A DNA stretch of 64,000 nt. It comes from Microvelia longipes. Lineage: Eukaryota; Arthropoda; Insecta; Hemiptera; Veliidae. The stretch spans positions 21,102,775 through 21,166,774 of the forward strand of contig JACMZG010001913.1 in assembly GCA_018340805.1 (NCBI GenBank). Reading direction: 5' to 3'. The translations under genes were made by a program, and so were the position numbers. Each line of letters begins with the position of its first letter. The stretch's first letter is position 1. The notes beneath the pieces are model-generated. The model was given only the letters and a program-made list of their open reading frames with translations. It had not been told where the DNA came from and ran no database searches. Below are positions 1-10,497 of this stretch, in pieces.

Positions 1-544
1 CCTGAAGTATTTAAATAAGGTTTGGTGTTTAATACTTAAATAGGTAGTTAAATTAAGAATTGTAGCTTCTCTTCACCTACCTTTGTAAGACATGTTTTCG
101 TTGAAACACGGAATTTAAGTTGTACCTGGTGTGGTCAATAGTTGGATGGGTAATGTAGGGTTAGAGCGAATCTGGATTTGACGTGGGGCCGGATTTATAG
201 CCTCCTAGCATCAACGACTCTTCCTGACGTGTGCTACATGTCTGAACACACTGTTAAATGGGTGACACCGTATCCTCTACATAATCCTTGTTAAATTTAA
301 CCCTAGGTATTAAATTTGTCAGATCTCTTATCGAACTATTTTACGTCATTTTAAACCCCGTGAATTTATCTCAAACTAAGATCAGTCTTATTCTTTTAGA
401 ATTTAATTTTTGTACAAAGATTAATTTGTATGAGACGTTGGGCCTTAACGACTTAAATGAAAAGCACACATACATCCACGCTTTTCTTGCAATACGTAAA
501 TGACTTGTAGCGAATTATATCAGAAAAAGAGGCCTATAATGTTT
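1..544. other. Unassigned AT-rich sequence
   Basis: No coding region, RNA gene or repeat family could be recognised. A 71-codon open frame starting near 288 has no family resemblance and is judged to be chance. Confidence 0.5.
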
Positions 545-590
545 TCGATCCTCCTTCAACGTTGTAGTCTGGACGTTGAAGGAGGATCGA
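545..590. repeat. Perfect 18-bp hairpin
   Basis: TCGATCCTCCTTCAACGT at 545-562 is followed by a 10-nt loop and its exact reverse complement at 573-590. It is an isolated stem-loop of higher GC than its surroundings. It may be a solo fold-back remnant. No target-site duplication was seen. Confidence 0.7.
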
Positions 591-640
591 TTCTAATTAG
601 CTTCCAAACAAGAGGCTTATGTGCTATATAAGACTTTCCA

Positions 641-983
641 TCCTTGTGCATACACAAGGATGTAATTGTGTGCCATAGCACATAATTACATTCTTGTGCA
701 TACACAAGGATGTACATAGCACATAATTACATTCTTGTGCATGTACATTAATTGTGTGCCATAGCACATAATTACATTATTGTGCATACACTAGGATGTA
801 ATTGTGTGCCATAGCACATAATTACATTCTTGTGCATACAAAAGGATGTAATTGTGTGCCATAGCACATAATTACATTCTTGTGCATACACAAGGATGTA
901 ATTGTGTGCCATAGCACATAATTACATCCTTGTGCATGTGCAAGGATGTAATTGTGTGCCATAGCACATAAATACATTCTTAA
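641..983. repeat. 50-bp hairpin minisatellite
   Basis: About seven head-to-tail copies of a 50-bp unit. Each unit contains two near-palindromes, CTTGTGCATACACAAG and ATTGTGTGCCATAGCACATAAT, so the array can fold into serial hairpins. Copies differ by small substitutions and one internal deletion near 711-745. A minus-strand open frame across it is only an effect of the repetition. Confidence 0.85.
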
Positions 984-1132
984 TGGCATGGTGGATGGTT
1001 GTTTTAAATCAAAACAAAAGTTGCAAGATGTTGGAAGTTTACGAAGCCATTGTATGCGATAAATGTCAACTCTGGTTATGATGTTATTTAAAATAATGGC
1101 ATTAAAGCATGGCGTCATTTTTTAAGGTAAAG

Positions 1133-1577
1133 CTATAGCTAAGAACATTACGACAACTATGACTGGTTCCTAGCAATAGCCAAGAATAACGCGATAACAA
1201 TGTTGTTTCCTACTAATGGCTAAGAACAACAATGACTTGTTCCTAGCAATGGTTAAGAACAACAATGATTGGTTCCTAGCAATTGCTAAGAACAACAATT
1301 GACTTGTTCCTAGCAATGGTTAAGAACAACAATGATTGGTTCCTAGCAATTGCTAAGAACAACAATGACTTGTTCCTAGCAATGGTTAAGAACAACAATG
1401 ATTGAGCACTAAGAACAACAATGACTTGTTCCTAGCAATGGTTAAGAACAACAATGAGTGGTTCTTACCTATGTTTAAGAACAATAATGACTGGTTCATA
1501 CCTATGGCTGAGAATTATGCGACAAAATTTACTGGTTTTCTTGCAGAAGCAAAGAACAACGCGACAACAATGACTTA
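1133..1577. repeat. 33-bp minisatellite
   Basis: About a dozen copies of a 33-bp unit of the form GGTTCCTAGCAATGGTTAAG plus AACAACAATGATT. Neighbouring units alternate between two variants (TGATTGG and TGACTTG), giving a 66-bp higher-order period. The outer copies are diverged. Confidence 0.85.
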
Positions 1578-2717
1578 ATTGTCAAATATGAAAGCTTAGC
1601 TTACATTGAACTTAAACTGATTTATTTTTTCTTTATTAAATAAATTAAATTTACACAAAAACATCTTTTATCAACCCAATATTCAAGATGTAAATGACGA
1701 TAAATGTTAGCAACCGGTATCCGTTGCCAAGTAATAACCATCTTAACGTGTAACTAACGCCAAGAGAATTTCATTATCTCAAGACTAGCTGCAATATACT
1801 ACTATCCGTCCAATTGGGGAAACAATAACCCAAATACAGCCAGAAGTTGGAAAATTAAAAGTATAAATTTTTCCTTCGCCATCTGCTAGGAAATAAAATC
1901 TAGTTAAAAACTTCTGCCAAAAAGTAAAAACCTTAAGACGATTTTCTTGAAATTTTTGTGAAAACAAAAACTTTTAAAACACATTTTTACATTAAAGAGG
2001 GGCATTTGGGTTTTATAATACTTCCAATGCTCTTTGTTTAATGCTTTAATAATTTTTTAATAAAATAAATAAAAGAAGTATATTTTTTTTTAAATTGCTA
2101 AAAGATTTCGCCGTGTTATATTAATAATTTATTGAAATAAATAATAAAAATGATTTAAGATGTTTATGGAATGATTTATTATTAGCGTATTCTCATCATA
2201 ATTTTTTTTTCATGAACTAAGATAAAAGAACATTTGAGATTTTATTTTTTGAGTTGATTAAAACAGCCTCGATAGTTCTGGAGCCTAGGTTTGACTTCCT
2301 ACGTAATTAGGTGTATGGCCAATTCGGTCATAAGATTTACACGATCATAGAGTAGAGTAAGAAAACCAAAAGTCTTTTCGTTGTTAATCCATAGATTACA
2401 TCCAGGGCGGAACAATATGTTGACTCAGTAAAATTTAAAAAAAAAATGTTTTAATTTTTTTTTAAATTTCCAATTTTTAAAACATTTAAAAAAAATATTG
2501 TTGTATAGCACTCAAAAAATGTAGTATTTTTAGTCCTGGACATTTTTTACCTACGTCACTTCATTTATAGGGAATTTTCAAAGAAAAGGTTAGCTTATGA
2601 GGTTGGAGTCATGGAGGAGGGAAGAAATTTTCTTGAGTTCTGGATTATTTCTAATAACATTTTATTTTTAACGACTATTGGTATTTTGTATAACTTCATA
2701 CTTAAATTATGTATAGA
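1578..2717. other. Unassigned AT-rich sequence
   Basis: Homopolymer-rich A/T sequence without recognisable genes. Nothing matches the repeat families seen elsewhere in the window. Confidence 0.5.
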
Positions 2718-3263
2718 GACTGAACCTGCTTTAGTTCTAAAAAAGTTTTTAATAATGCTTTATTTTATTATAATTTCATAAACCACTGTTTATATCTTCA
2801 GAAAACTTAAACAAAAATAACACCAAAACATTAGGTCAACATAAACCAAACAAAACATTAGGTCAACATAAACGAACAAACATTAGGTCAACAATAACAT
2901 TAGGTCAACATAAACCAAAACTTTTGAATCCTACAATAAAACCTATTGATTGGAACAAACCTAGTTATCTAGTTATTGTTATGACTTAAACTTTAATTAG
3001 GTCCCAATCTTTAGGTTTTATTGCATTATTCATAAGTTTTGGTTTATGTTGACCTAATGTTTTGTTGGTTTATGTTTTTGTTGTTTTGTTAACCTAATGT
3101 TGTTGTTGACCTAAATGTTGAACTAATGTTTTGTTTGGTTTATGTTTACCTAATTTTTTGGTGATATTTGTGTTTTTAAGTTTTCTGAAGAAGTAAACAG
3201 TGGTTTATGAAATTATAATAAAATAAAGCATTATTAAAAACCGTTGTAGAACTAAAGCTGGTT

Positions 3264-3268
<5 letters not shown>
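2718..3268. mobile_element. Fold-back element with repeat-containing arms
   Basis: The arms are long inverted repeats. The outer left motif GACTGAACCTGCTTTAGTTCT at 2718 is mirrored at 3248-3268, and homology continues inward through the GTTTTCTGAAG/CTTCAGAAAAC motif. The inner arms hold short tandem copies of ACATTAGGTCAACATAAACC and its complement. There is no coding capacity. The right end abuts a (TC)n run, which hides any target duplication. Confidence 0.75.
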
Positions 3269-3306
<38 letters not shown>

Positions 3307-3320
3307 ATATATATGTATAT

Positions 3321-3411
<91 letters not shown>
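3267..3411. repeat. (TC)n and (TA)n microsatellite
   Basis: A TC dinucleotide run of about 33 bp is followed by about 110 bp of almost pure TA with a few interruptions. The minus-strand Tyr/Ile-rich frame here is an artefact. Confidence 0.95.
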
Positions 3412-3412
<1 letters not shown>

Positions 3413-3490
3413 AATATTTAGAACATTTGGTATTCACTGTTAAGCTAATTAACTCTTCACAGATTTTACTTTAATAGTTTGATTCATAGC

Positions 3491-3558
3491 TGGAGGACCC
3501 CCTAAAATCTTTCCACGGACCTCTAGGGATCTACATGCTGCGCAGCCCTGCTCTAATC
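3491..3558 (-). mobile_element. Possible hAT-like terminus (fragment)
   Basis: On the minus strand this piece begins CAGGGCTGCGCAGC and contains the G-run stretch TTTAGGGGGTCCTCC. CAGGG ends and a GGGGGTCC subterminal block are common in hAT-type non-autonomous elements. The other end and an 8-bp duplication were not found, so this is tentative. Confidence 0.3.
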
Positions 3559-3999
3559 TAAACTTTAAGACATATTTTTCACTCTCTTTTCTTTCTTCTA
3601 GTTTCATCAAGGAACTCGCGAAACAAGGTTGACTAACCAGTCTAAATTCAATCGCAAAACCACATCATTCTGCCTTTATACCTCTAAAATCTATTTCCTC
3701 TCAGTTTTCCTGGATGAAATTTTCATATTTTCAATCCTGCGTTTCCACACTAAATATAGTGTCGAATCATTGCTTTTAATATTTCTTTATCAGATTTATT
3801 CAACTCCTTCAAAATATACAGTGTTTTAATGTAATCCCTTTAAATTAAATGAATTTCCTACTTGAGACTCCTGGCGTGATTCGTAATAATTATTTGCAAG
3901 TCAACTAAAGTAAAAAGATGAAAGTTTATGTACATTTTCAGTCCTTAAGACGACTTTAAGGATTATGTGAAATATTTTTAAACGTTGTAAAAGTCTTTT
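3559..3999. other. Unassigned sequence
   Basis: No gene or known repeat seen. A 66-codon open frame starting at 3629 shows no recognisable motif. Confidence 0.45.
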
Positions 4000-5354
4000 T
4001 ACTATTCCTCATCTATACTATAGGTATATAGGAAAAGTATTGTTTGCGAAAAATCCAAAACCAGGATGAAACCGAAAATATCAGTTTCAGGTGTTTTACA
4101 GGCCTCCTGAGTTGTTTTTTTACTAGGTTTTCTGTCTGATGTGTGTGTGTCTGTTATTGTCGTAGTGCCCGGTGCATTAATGCTAGAGAGTTAAACTTTT
4201 GTACAAAAATTAGTCTACTGCTGTAGTTGTGCTATGTGGAAAATTATTTTTTATGACGTCACTAACCCGCTATAATGACACAGCCAATATTTTGAAAAAT
4301 TATAAAGCGGAATAATGATGTGATAGGATTGAGATTCAGCACGGATGTGGCTATGTATAAGACTAACAAACTTGCCAAGTTTCATTTCATTATTAGCATT
4401 AGTTCAATTTTTATCGAATGACTTGTGTACGTTTTTTTTTTTAAAAATGTACAAAATTGGAGAATAATCCAATTATTTTTTTATATGGAATCATTGGAAA
4501 TGATTCACTTGAGTATAAATTTGGTACAAGTGCATACCTTTAGGTCATGAACTTAATAATACTATACTCGTATATAGAAGGAGCACAGGACCGTAAACAC
4601 AATGTAATTCCACTGATAATACGAAAGCCGGTTGACTGGTGCACCTAAGTAATGCTGCCAACCTAACAACAAAACATTATTTTAAATATGTGTCATAAGT
4701 ATCTATTAATAAAGAAATATCGTAAAGAACAAATATAATAACTTAAAACACCTGCTGAGTATGGTCTTAGATGGCGAAAGGGTGGCGGAATACAAGAATC
4801 TAAATTTAGTTGACGAGGACTACTTTTTATATATCATTCTAATAAATACGTTAAACTACAATTTAAAATGCTTTAAATATTGTAATACGCCCATATTTAT
4901 ATTAGTATTTTATGAATAAGCAATCATTAATTAATAATAGAACATAATAATTCAGCAACCGGAAGTATTGCCAACTTTTTTTTTTAGAAAATTGTATATT
5001 GTTAGGGTGGCAGCATTACTTAGGTGCACCAGTGAACCGCCTTTCGTGTTATCAGTAGTGCTCCTTCTATATACAGTATTATTCTAAGGTCATGAATAAG
5101 GACATCAAGTTTTGAATACGACAAGTATATCCATAATTTTTATATGATCATTAAAATTAAGTAGGATTGAGCGTGGTCAGTGCTGTATTGGTGACTGCTG
5201 AGATTGAAATGGATGGATTTACTATCTGAGGACGAGGGAAGCGACTGCGAAGACATGTTGCAGTGTAATTTTGGCGAATTTTATATTCTGAGGACGTGCG
5301 TTGCAAGTCCGATGTGATGAAGATAAGTTCCGAGGTACACCGTACCTGATTTTA
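4000..5354 (+). mobile_element. 5S-bearing repeat, near full length, interrupted
   Basis: The left end has the terminal palindrome (CCTCATCTATAC...GGTATATAGGAAAAG). Family landmarks follow in order: CGAAAAATCC, GTGTGTGTCTGTTATT, ATGCTAGAGAGTT, ATGACGTCACTAACCCGC, and a diverged 5S-like block near 5151-5207 (GAGCGTGGTCAGTG...GTGACTGCTGAGA). It ends at GAGGTACACCGTACCTGATTTT. A separate inverted-repeat element occupies 4552-5086. No protein is encoded. Confidence 0.8.
4552..5086. mobile_element. TIR element nested in a 5S-bearing repeat, 10-bp duplication
   Basis: The terminal inverted repeats include TATATAGAAGGAGCAC (left) and GTGCTCCTTCTATATA (right). Inner inverted segments around TGGTGCACCTAAGTAATGCT are mirrored near 4995-5030. 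The direct repeat AGGTCATGAA lies at 4542-4551 and 5087-5096. A 10-bp duplication with TIRs of about 30 bp and no ORF suits a Mutator-like non-autonomous transposon, though the superfamily is an inference. Confidence 0.75.
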
Positions 5355-5408
5355 CTTAATCGAGATATGTATTTGAAGTCCAGCGCAAGTGAAATTCATA
5401 CAAAGTCT

Positions 5409-5582
5409 TTGATATCTGATCTGTAAGACTCATCTATCACCCTTTTCTTTATTCAACGACTAGCACTGATGATGACCTCTTGTTAGGTTGAAAGCGCTTT
5501 GCTATTAAGAATATATTTTTGTGGAGAGACTTCTTTCTCTTTTATTAAGATGAAGTCCATTAACGCTCACCTTAGTTCTTCT
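5409..5582 (+). mobile_element. Solo hammerhead-bearing Penelope-type repeat, 14-bp duplication
   Basis: An insert of 174 bp is bounded by exact direct repeats TTCATACAAAGTCT at 5395-5408 and 5583-5596. It carries a hammerhead core, then GTGGAGAGACTTC and the tail ending ATGAAGTCCATTAACGCTC. Unlike most copies it has no inverted left arm. It closely matches the right arm of the 13434-13783 element. Confidence 0.85.
5461..5504 (+). ncRNA. Minimal hammerhead ribozyme motif
   Basis: Core CTGATGA lies at 5466-5472. After an extra U, stem II is GACC/GGTT with loop TCTTGTTA, followed by GAAA at 5490-5493. Stem III is the palindrome AGCGCT (5493-5498), with T5499 in the cleavage position. Stem I is TAGCA (5461-5465) pairing exactly with TGCTA (5500-5504). 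A palindromic stem III implies that two RNAs pair, as proposed for minimal hammerheads in Penelope-like elements. Activity is not shown. Confidence 0.75.
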
Positions 5583-5790
5583 TTCATACAAAGTCTCTTT
5601 GTATATGGATCTATATAGTTAATTTTATTACTTAAATATTTACATACAATAAAATAAAATATATAATAATATATAATAATAACAATATATACATTTATTT
5701 ATCATAGGGTATTCATTCCTTAAAAGTATACGCTTAATTTCATTTATTGTGACAATATAAATTTAGTATTGAAAAGGACTTGATATTAGA

Positions 5791-6295
5791 GATGAAGTTG
5801 GCTATTTATCCAGTCCGTTATATTTTTATGAAATGCCTCTAAATTCAAAAACAATTCCAATTTTCTTTTTTTTGTCCCTGGAATAGAATCCTTTTTATAA
5901 CTCGTATCGCGATACATGGCAGTAAATTATTTTTGCTGAATAACGGTTTTCCCCATTTTTAGGTAGTCTTTTTGAATGGGGAAATGAATCATATCTTCAT
6001 TGATTTTCCCTTTGTATTATCGGGTTTTAATAATAGTAGATAGGTTTTGATTTATAAAAGATTAAGGCCCGTATTCAAAGACATCCTCCTAACATTCTCC
6101 TTAAGGAACAAGGAAAATGTTAGGAACATGTCTTTGAATACGGGCCTAAGTTTTTAATCTTTCATCTCGCAAACATAAGTGCGACAAACTTATTATGTGC
6201 GCTTTTTCTTGTCAAATTTAAAAGACAGGAGTTGTTTTTGGATTTAGAGGCATTTCATAAAAATATAACGGACTGGATAAATAGCCAACTTCATC
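5791..6295. mobile_element. MITE with about 54-bp inverted termini
   Basis: The left terminus starts GATGAAGTTGGCTATTTATC and runs to about 5844. Its near-perfect reverse complement ends at 6295. The interior is non-coding and contains a second palindromic unit at 6065-6147. The target duplication is unclear, so the class is unassigned. Confidence 0.8.
6065..6147. repeat. 83-bp imperfect palindrome
   Basis: The arms AGGCCCGTATTCAAAGACAT and ATGTCTTTGAATACGGGCCT are exact complements. The inner parts also pair (CCTAACATTCTCCTT with AAGGAAAATGTTAGG). The whole unit is one hairpin of the size of a microRNA precursor or a tiny MITE, nested inside the element at 5791-6295. Confidence 0.8.
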
Positions 6296-6882
6296 TTAAA
6301 ATTAATAATTATAACAAATAAAATGAACTAAAACAAAGGAAGAGAAGGAACTGCAACAGGAGCTATGCGTTATACTCTTAAAAAGTCTTAAATTGGATAC
6401 TACCCATCCCAAATCTTGATTTTTAGATAATTAGGGTCAACCCAATTATCATTGTTTATATCTTTTCCAACAGCTACAGTAATAATTAGATAAAATATAA
6501 TTGACATTGTTATAGATTTCAAAGATTAAAGAAAAGTTAAGTTTTCAATATTAAATGTTATATATTGGAAACGAAACTATCTAATAAAAACTGTCGTTTT
6601 TATAAATTTTAAATGTTATTTAAAAGTTTTGTTTTAAATTTTACATTTTTTATAAGGGTTATTGGGATTTGATGGGTGTAAAACAATCTATCAGTAATAT
6701 CCATAGTGTCTTGTTTTTAAATTTATATTAGTTGTTTTTTTAGATTACACATTCATTTTGTTTTAATATTCATAAATCCCAGCATAATAATTGACACAAT
6801 AAATGAATTACAAAGGTAAATAAAAAACAAGTAACGCCTTAAGTATGCATTAATATGACATCTAAACCCAAGCTGATTAAGT
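6296..6882. other. Unassigned AT-rich sequence
   Basis: No coding or repeat signal recognised. Confidence 0.5.
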
Positions 6883-7102
6883 TTATAAGGTGATTAAATT
6901 GGAGGGTGTTTATGAATAAAATATTTTTTTCATGTTTGGTTATAGTCCGGAATTGACGTTATTGCAGGAATAAATTAAGAATTTGCAATGTTAGCCGCCT
7001 ATACCAATTCCTGCAATGACGTCACACTTCATAAATATAAAAGTTAGGCTATAACCTCCTAATAAGTTTGGTTTGTTTACATTGAATGGAATCACCTTAT
7101 AA
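6883..7102. mobile_element. Possible 220-bp MITE
   Basis: The exact 13-bp ends TTATAAGGTGATT (6883) and AATCACCTTATAA (7090-7102) enclose a second inverted pair, TGACGTTATTGCAGGAAT and ATTCCTGCAATGACGTCA. No ORF or clear target duplication is present. Confidence 0.45.
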
Positions 7103-7429
7103 AATTCTAACATCTTGATCTATACCAGTTTAGTTAACACTTATGAGTCCTAATTTGAAAGAGTGCGCTTATATTTTGATGCCCTAAAGTAATATAGCCA
7201 CTGGCATAACCTGTGTTATATCAAGAATTTTATTGGATTTATATAGTGCGGTACTTGGATATAGGAGAACAGTGTTGTATTGGCGGAGTTTCCTATAATG
7301 TAAATTTTAGCTTTACTTAGCAACTTATAAACTCTAACTAGGTCAAACTTTACTGGACCCAATCTCACTCAGACATATATTTCATAACTTTTATTTCTTA
7401 TTATCCTTTTTGTTTATAATCACTCAACA

Positions 7430-7503
7430 GGGGGCGTAGCTCAGATGGTAGAGCGCTCGCTTAGCATGCGAGAGGTACCGGGGATCGATGCCCGGCGCCT
7501 CAA
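7430..7503 (+). pseudogene. tRNA-Ala(AGC) pseudogene
   Basis: It matches the three intact copies (12641, 36468 and 61658 minus), including the AGC anticodon arm CGCTTAGCATGCG. It has one extra G in the T arm, and the 3' end is CTCAA instead of CTCCA, so pair 1-72 is lost. Self-folding is compromised, so it is called a decayed tRNA gene. Confidence 0.8.
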
Positions 7504-8718
7504 TATAATTTTTTATTTTGCCTTTCATTTATTTTTTAATAACGTTTTAAATTTAAAATTACATTTATAGAAAATTGCAAATACAAACCTTAATTGATAA
7601 AAAATTTTAACCTATAAAAAATGCAATAATCAGTGCAACCTTAATAATATGTTGTATGATTTTTTTTTCGGTATGGATTTATTTTCTGTAATTACAAGTT
7701 TTGTAAATATTTACTTTTATTTATTTAAAAGTTACTTTTTATATTTTTAAGCGAGATATTAATAGTAAGTAAGTAAGTAAGATAAGTCTTATCATAGGAC
7801 TTAATTTATGATTAAGTTCCACTTTCGCTTCTCTTAGACATGATCCTAATGGATATATAGTTTTTTGGAGATATTATATTTTGAAAGTGTAATCTTGTCT
7901 ACCTTTTCTAGAGATAATTTAGGGGGCATCTATTGTATCTTGATAGGTCAAAATTTTTTGGTGGGTCTCAGGGGGCTCTGTGTACCTATTATATCTTACT
8001 CTAGAATGTATTAAATAAATCACATCTTATCAGCTTTCCGATTGATTTTGTTTTGCTTTTTTATATAAACCAATTTGTTTAACAAGCATTACTGTATTTT
8101 GGTTGTTTATTGATAGAATATATCAAAGGCTTTTCAAATAGTCTTCGGCGTATTTAATTAGTACGTTCACACCACTTCTAGATCGCGTCGTTATAGATAC
8201 GATCTCTCATACGGTAATAATAGCTGTTGAACATGCGGAGGGGATCGTGGCATCGCTTAGACTGGGGAGTGGTCTATGGTCCCGATCGCTTTTTGACTTT
8301 AGGACGTCGTATTAACGAATAACCTTCTTCGTCACTTTATTTCCTTTATATTACCTTTTTTGATTCAATAATTAGTAATAATATTAAATATTAATAGTTT
8401 TGGTACTATTTTTTTCAGTTGAACTATTAATTAGCAAAGAAATCACAATTTAATTAATATTTTATTGTTTTAAACTTTCTTATACCAAAAGTGACCTTAC
8501 TATAAAAGACGCATGTTTTAGCGGGATCAGTTATCACGTAATCTCACTCGATCAACTAAACAAATACACTGTACGAACCGTAAAGTTAGTTGACCGTATT
8601 GCATACGTATGCATACGATCGCCTGTTAATATGCTGTGTGTTACGTAGGAAATGTTTAAGCGATATGACCTCTTTAGTAATATATTTCTTTGAAATTTCT
8701 TAAAACAATAATTCGGCT
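7504..8718. other. Unassigned sequence with a GC-richer patch
   Basis: Mostly A/T sequence without features. About 8150-8300 is clearly richer in GC and contains small inverted motifs (AGATCG...CGATCT), but it matches no family I recognise and shows no long open frame. Confidence 0.45.
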
Positions 8719-8870
8719 CACGGTTAGAATCAGTTGACAGCGTGAAAAAATAATGCGAAGGAGCCTATGAGGTTTGTTATGGATGTTCAACACGCCCTCA
8801 ATTTCAATCAGGCTAACCTTATTGGTGCGTCATTACTATTTTCCCACGCTGTCAACTGATTTATGTGGTG
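8719..8870. mobile_element. MITE related to the 56.3-kb mariner-like element
   Basis: The termini share the core ATCAGTTGACAGCGTG (left) and CACGCTGTCAACTGAT (right). The same TTGACAGC/GCTGTCAA core forms the ends of the 784-bp element at 56259-57042. This copy is about 150 bp with diverged outer ends and no ORF. Confidence 0.6.
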
Positions 8871-8884
8871 TGTCGTGCTATAAT

Positions 8885-8975
8885 TAAAAAAAATCAGGTA
8901 CGGGGCACCTCTAAACTTTTCCTTATTATATCAGATTCACAACTCTCTTCCTCACCTCTTTAGCGGCAAATTTAA
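8885..8975 (-). mobile_element. 5S-bearing repeat fragment
   Basis: It begins with an A run and TCAGGTACGGGGCACCTC, the family 3' end read on the minus strand, and continues CTTTTCCTTATTATATCAGATTC before homology fades. Confidence 0.7.
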
Positions 8976-9065
8976 TTTTAAAAATTATAAATATATTTAT
9001 GTTAAATATGTACGTAATGGGACAATATAATGTTTCTTATGTACATTTTGGATTATATTATATAT

Positions 9066-9098
<33 letters not shown>

Positions 9099-9994
9099 CA
9101 TATCATATCGTGTATTCTATTGTCTGGTAGATCCCATTAGTATTTGCTTTATTAAGAAGGGATATCATATTACATTTCTTAACAAATAGCCGAGAGAATA
9201 GAAAAAAAGTAAAAAATAAAATAAATACATTCCTGTCATATCTGTCAATATTTATTCAAACAACCAAAATATATTTTTAAAAAATCTGGCTTAGTTTTAC
9301 TTTTCTTTGTTTATATTGACAGTATATTGGGAGACTATTGTTTTTTTTTAATTCTTATTTTAATTTTAAAGTCAGCAGTTTTAAATTTTTGGTTGATGAT
9401 TAAATTGTCAAAACGTTCGAGTAAAATAGGTTCTAATTTGGGAGTTATTATGGCAATTTATGCAACAAATAAATATTTTTAAGAAAACAAGAATTATTTT
9501 AAGAGTTTTAATTGTGAAAAATCGAATATTTATGGTTTATTCTTTAACATAAGTAGTTTTTGGGATCTAAAATACATTTAACGTATAAAGTGAAGTTGTC
9601 TATCAGCAGTTTTATTTGAAAGTCCAAAACGGGTCGTAATTGCATCAATTCTAGCTGTCATGTCTGACCCGTTTTATATCGGTGTTGCTTTTTTTCCCTA
9701 AATTTTATTTATAGTTTTTTATAACGCTCTGAAGTGTAGCTGGGAATTTGGCTGGCAATTCTTTCCCTAGTGCGATAGGTTTTGAAAGCTTGCACCCTCC
9801 CGTATTGCTATCTATACTTGTGTTTCAGTACGTTATATTGCCGGTTGAAATAGCTTTTGTCATTTTTCAATAAGATTTATGCTCCTAGTAAAATGTGTTT
9901 CAGTTTTTAGGATTTTTGTTTTATCCCGTATCGTTTTATTTTCTTAATTTAAAATAAATTGGCTAAAAATGCCAGTTTAAGTGGATAATTTGAA
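8976..9994. other. Unassigned AT-rich sequence with a short (TA)n tract
   Basis: It contains an impure (TA)n run at about 9058-9100. Otherwise no genes or families are recognised, including the somewhat GC-richer stretch near 9720-9840. Confidence 0.5.
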
Positions 9995-9995
9995 T

Positions 9996-10033
<38 letters not shown>

Positions 10034-10043
10034 CTATCTATAT

Positions 10044-10089
<46 letters not shown>

Positions 10090-10130
10090 TATTTATATAT
10101 ATGTATGTATGTATGTATGTGAGTGTCTGT
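9995..10130. repeat. (CT)n, (TA)n and (GTAT)n microsatellites
   Basis: There are consecutive runs of CT (about 34 bp), TA (about 50 bp) and GTAT (about 20 bp). They lie directly before a truncated 5S-bearing repeat. Confidence 0.9.
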
Positions 10131-10149
10131 ATATAAACTTGGTGTAAAA

Positions 10150-10497
10150 CCAATCAATAACAAATGTGCCAAGTTTTATTTCATTATCAGTATTAGTTTT
10201 TTTAATCAAATGACGTCTATCAGTTGTTTATGAAATCTTAAAAATTCTTAAAATAATCCAAATGAGTAGATATTTAATAATACTTTGTATATGTAACAAT
10301 ATACAAAGTATATCTACATATTTTTAAAAGTTAAGCAGCATCGAGTGAGGTCAGTAACTGGATGCGTGACCGCTGGAAATAAAGAGAATATTTATACTGT
10401 GTGGGGAACGAAGCGAGTCTGAAGACGTTTTCGGAATAACTTTTGTTATTTTTGTTGTCAGAGGATGTGGTGAGGAACCCGTACCAATTTTTTTGTT
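10150..10497 (+). mobile_element. 5S-bearing repeat, 3' part
   Basis: The copy starts in the family segment around GTGCCAAGTTTTATTTCATTAT. It retains the best preserved 5S-like block (10328-10380), GAACGAAGCGAGTCTGAAG, and the end ACCCGTACCAATTTTTTT. The 5' half is replaced by microsatellite sequence. Confidence 0.8.
10328..10380 (+). promoter_or_regulatory. 5S rRNA-like internal promoter block
   Basis: The segment reads AAGTTAAGCAGCATCGAG, GAGGTCAGT, then CTGGATGCGTGACCGCTGG. It aligns with the A box, intermediate element and C box part of animal 5S rRNA (about nt 48-102). The first 45 or so nt and the last 15 or so nt of 5S rRNA are absent, so this is not a 5S gene. It could still bind TFIIIA and recruit RNA polymerase III; this is inferred. 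Confidence 0.7.

Noticed and set aside
3252..3437. Tyr/Ile-repeat open frames here and at 20672, 22638, 50826, 59940 and 61186
   Set aside because: They are translations of (TA)n microsatellites, with no coding context.
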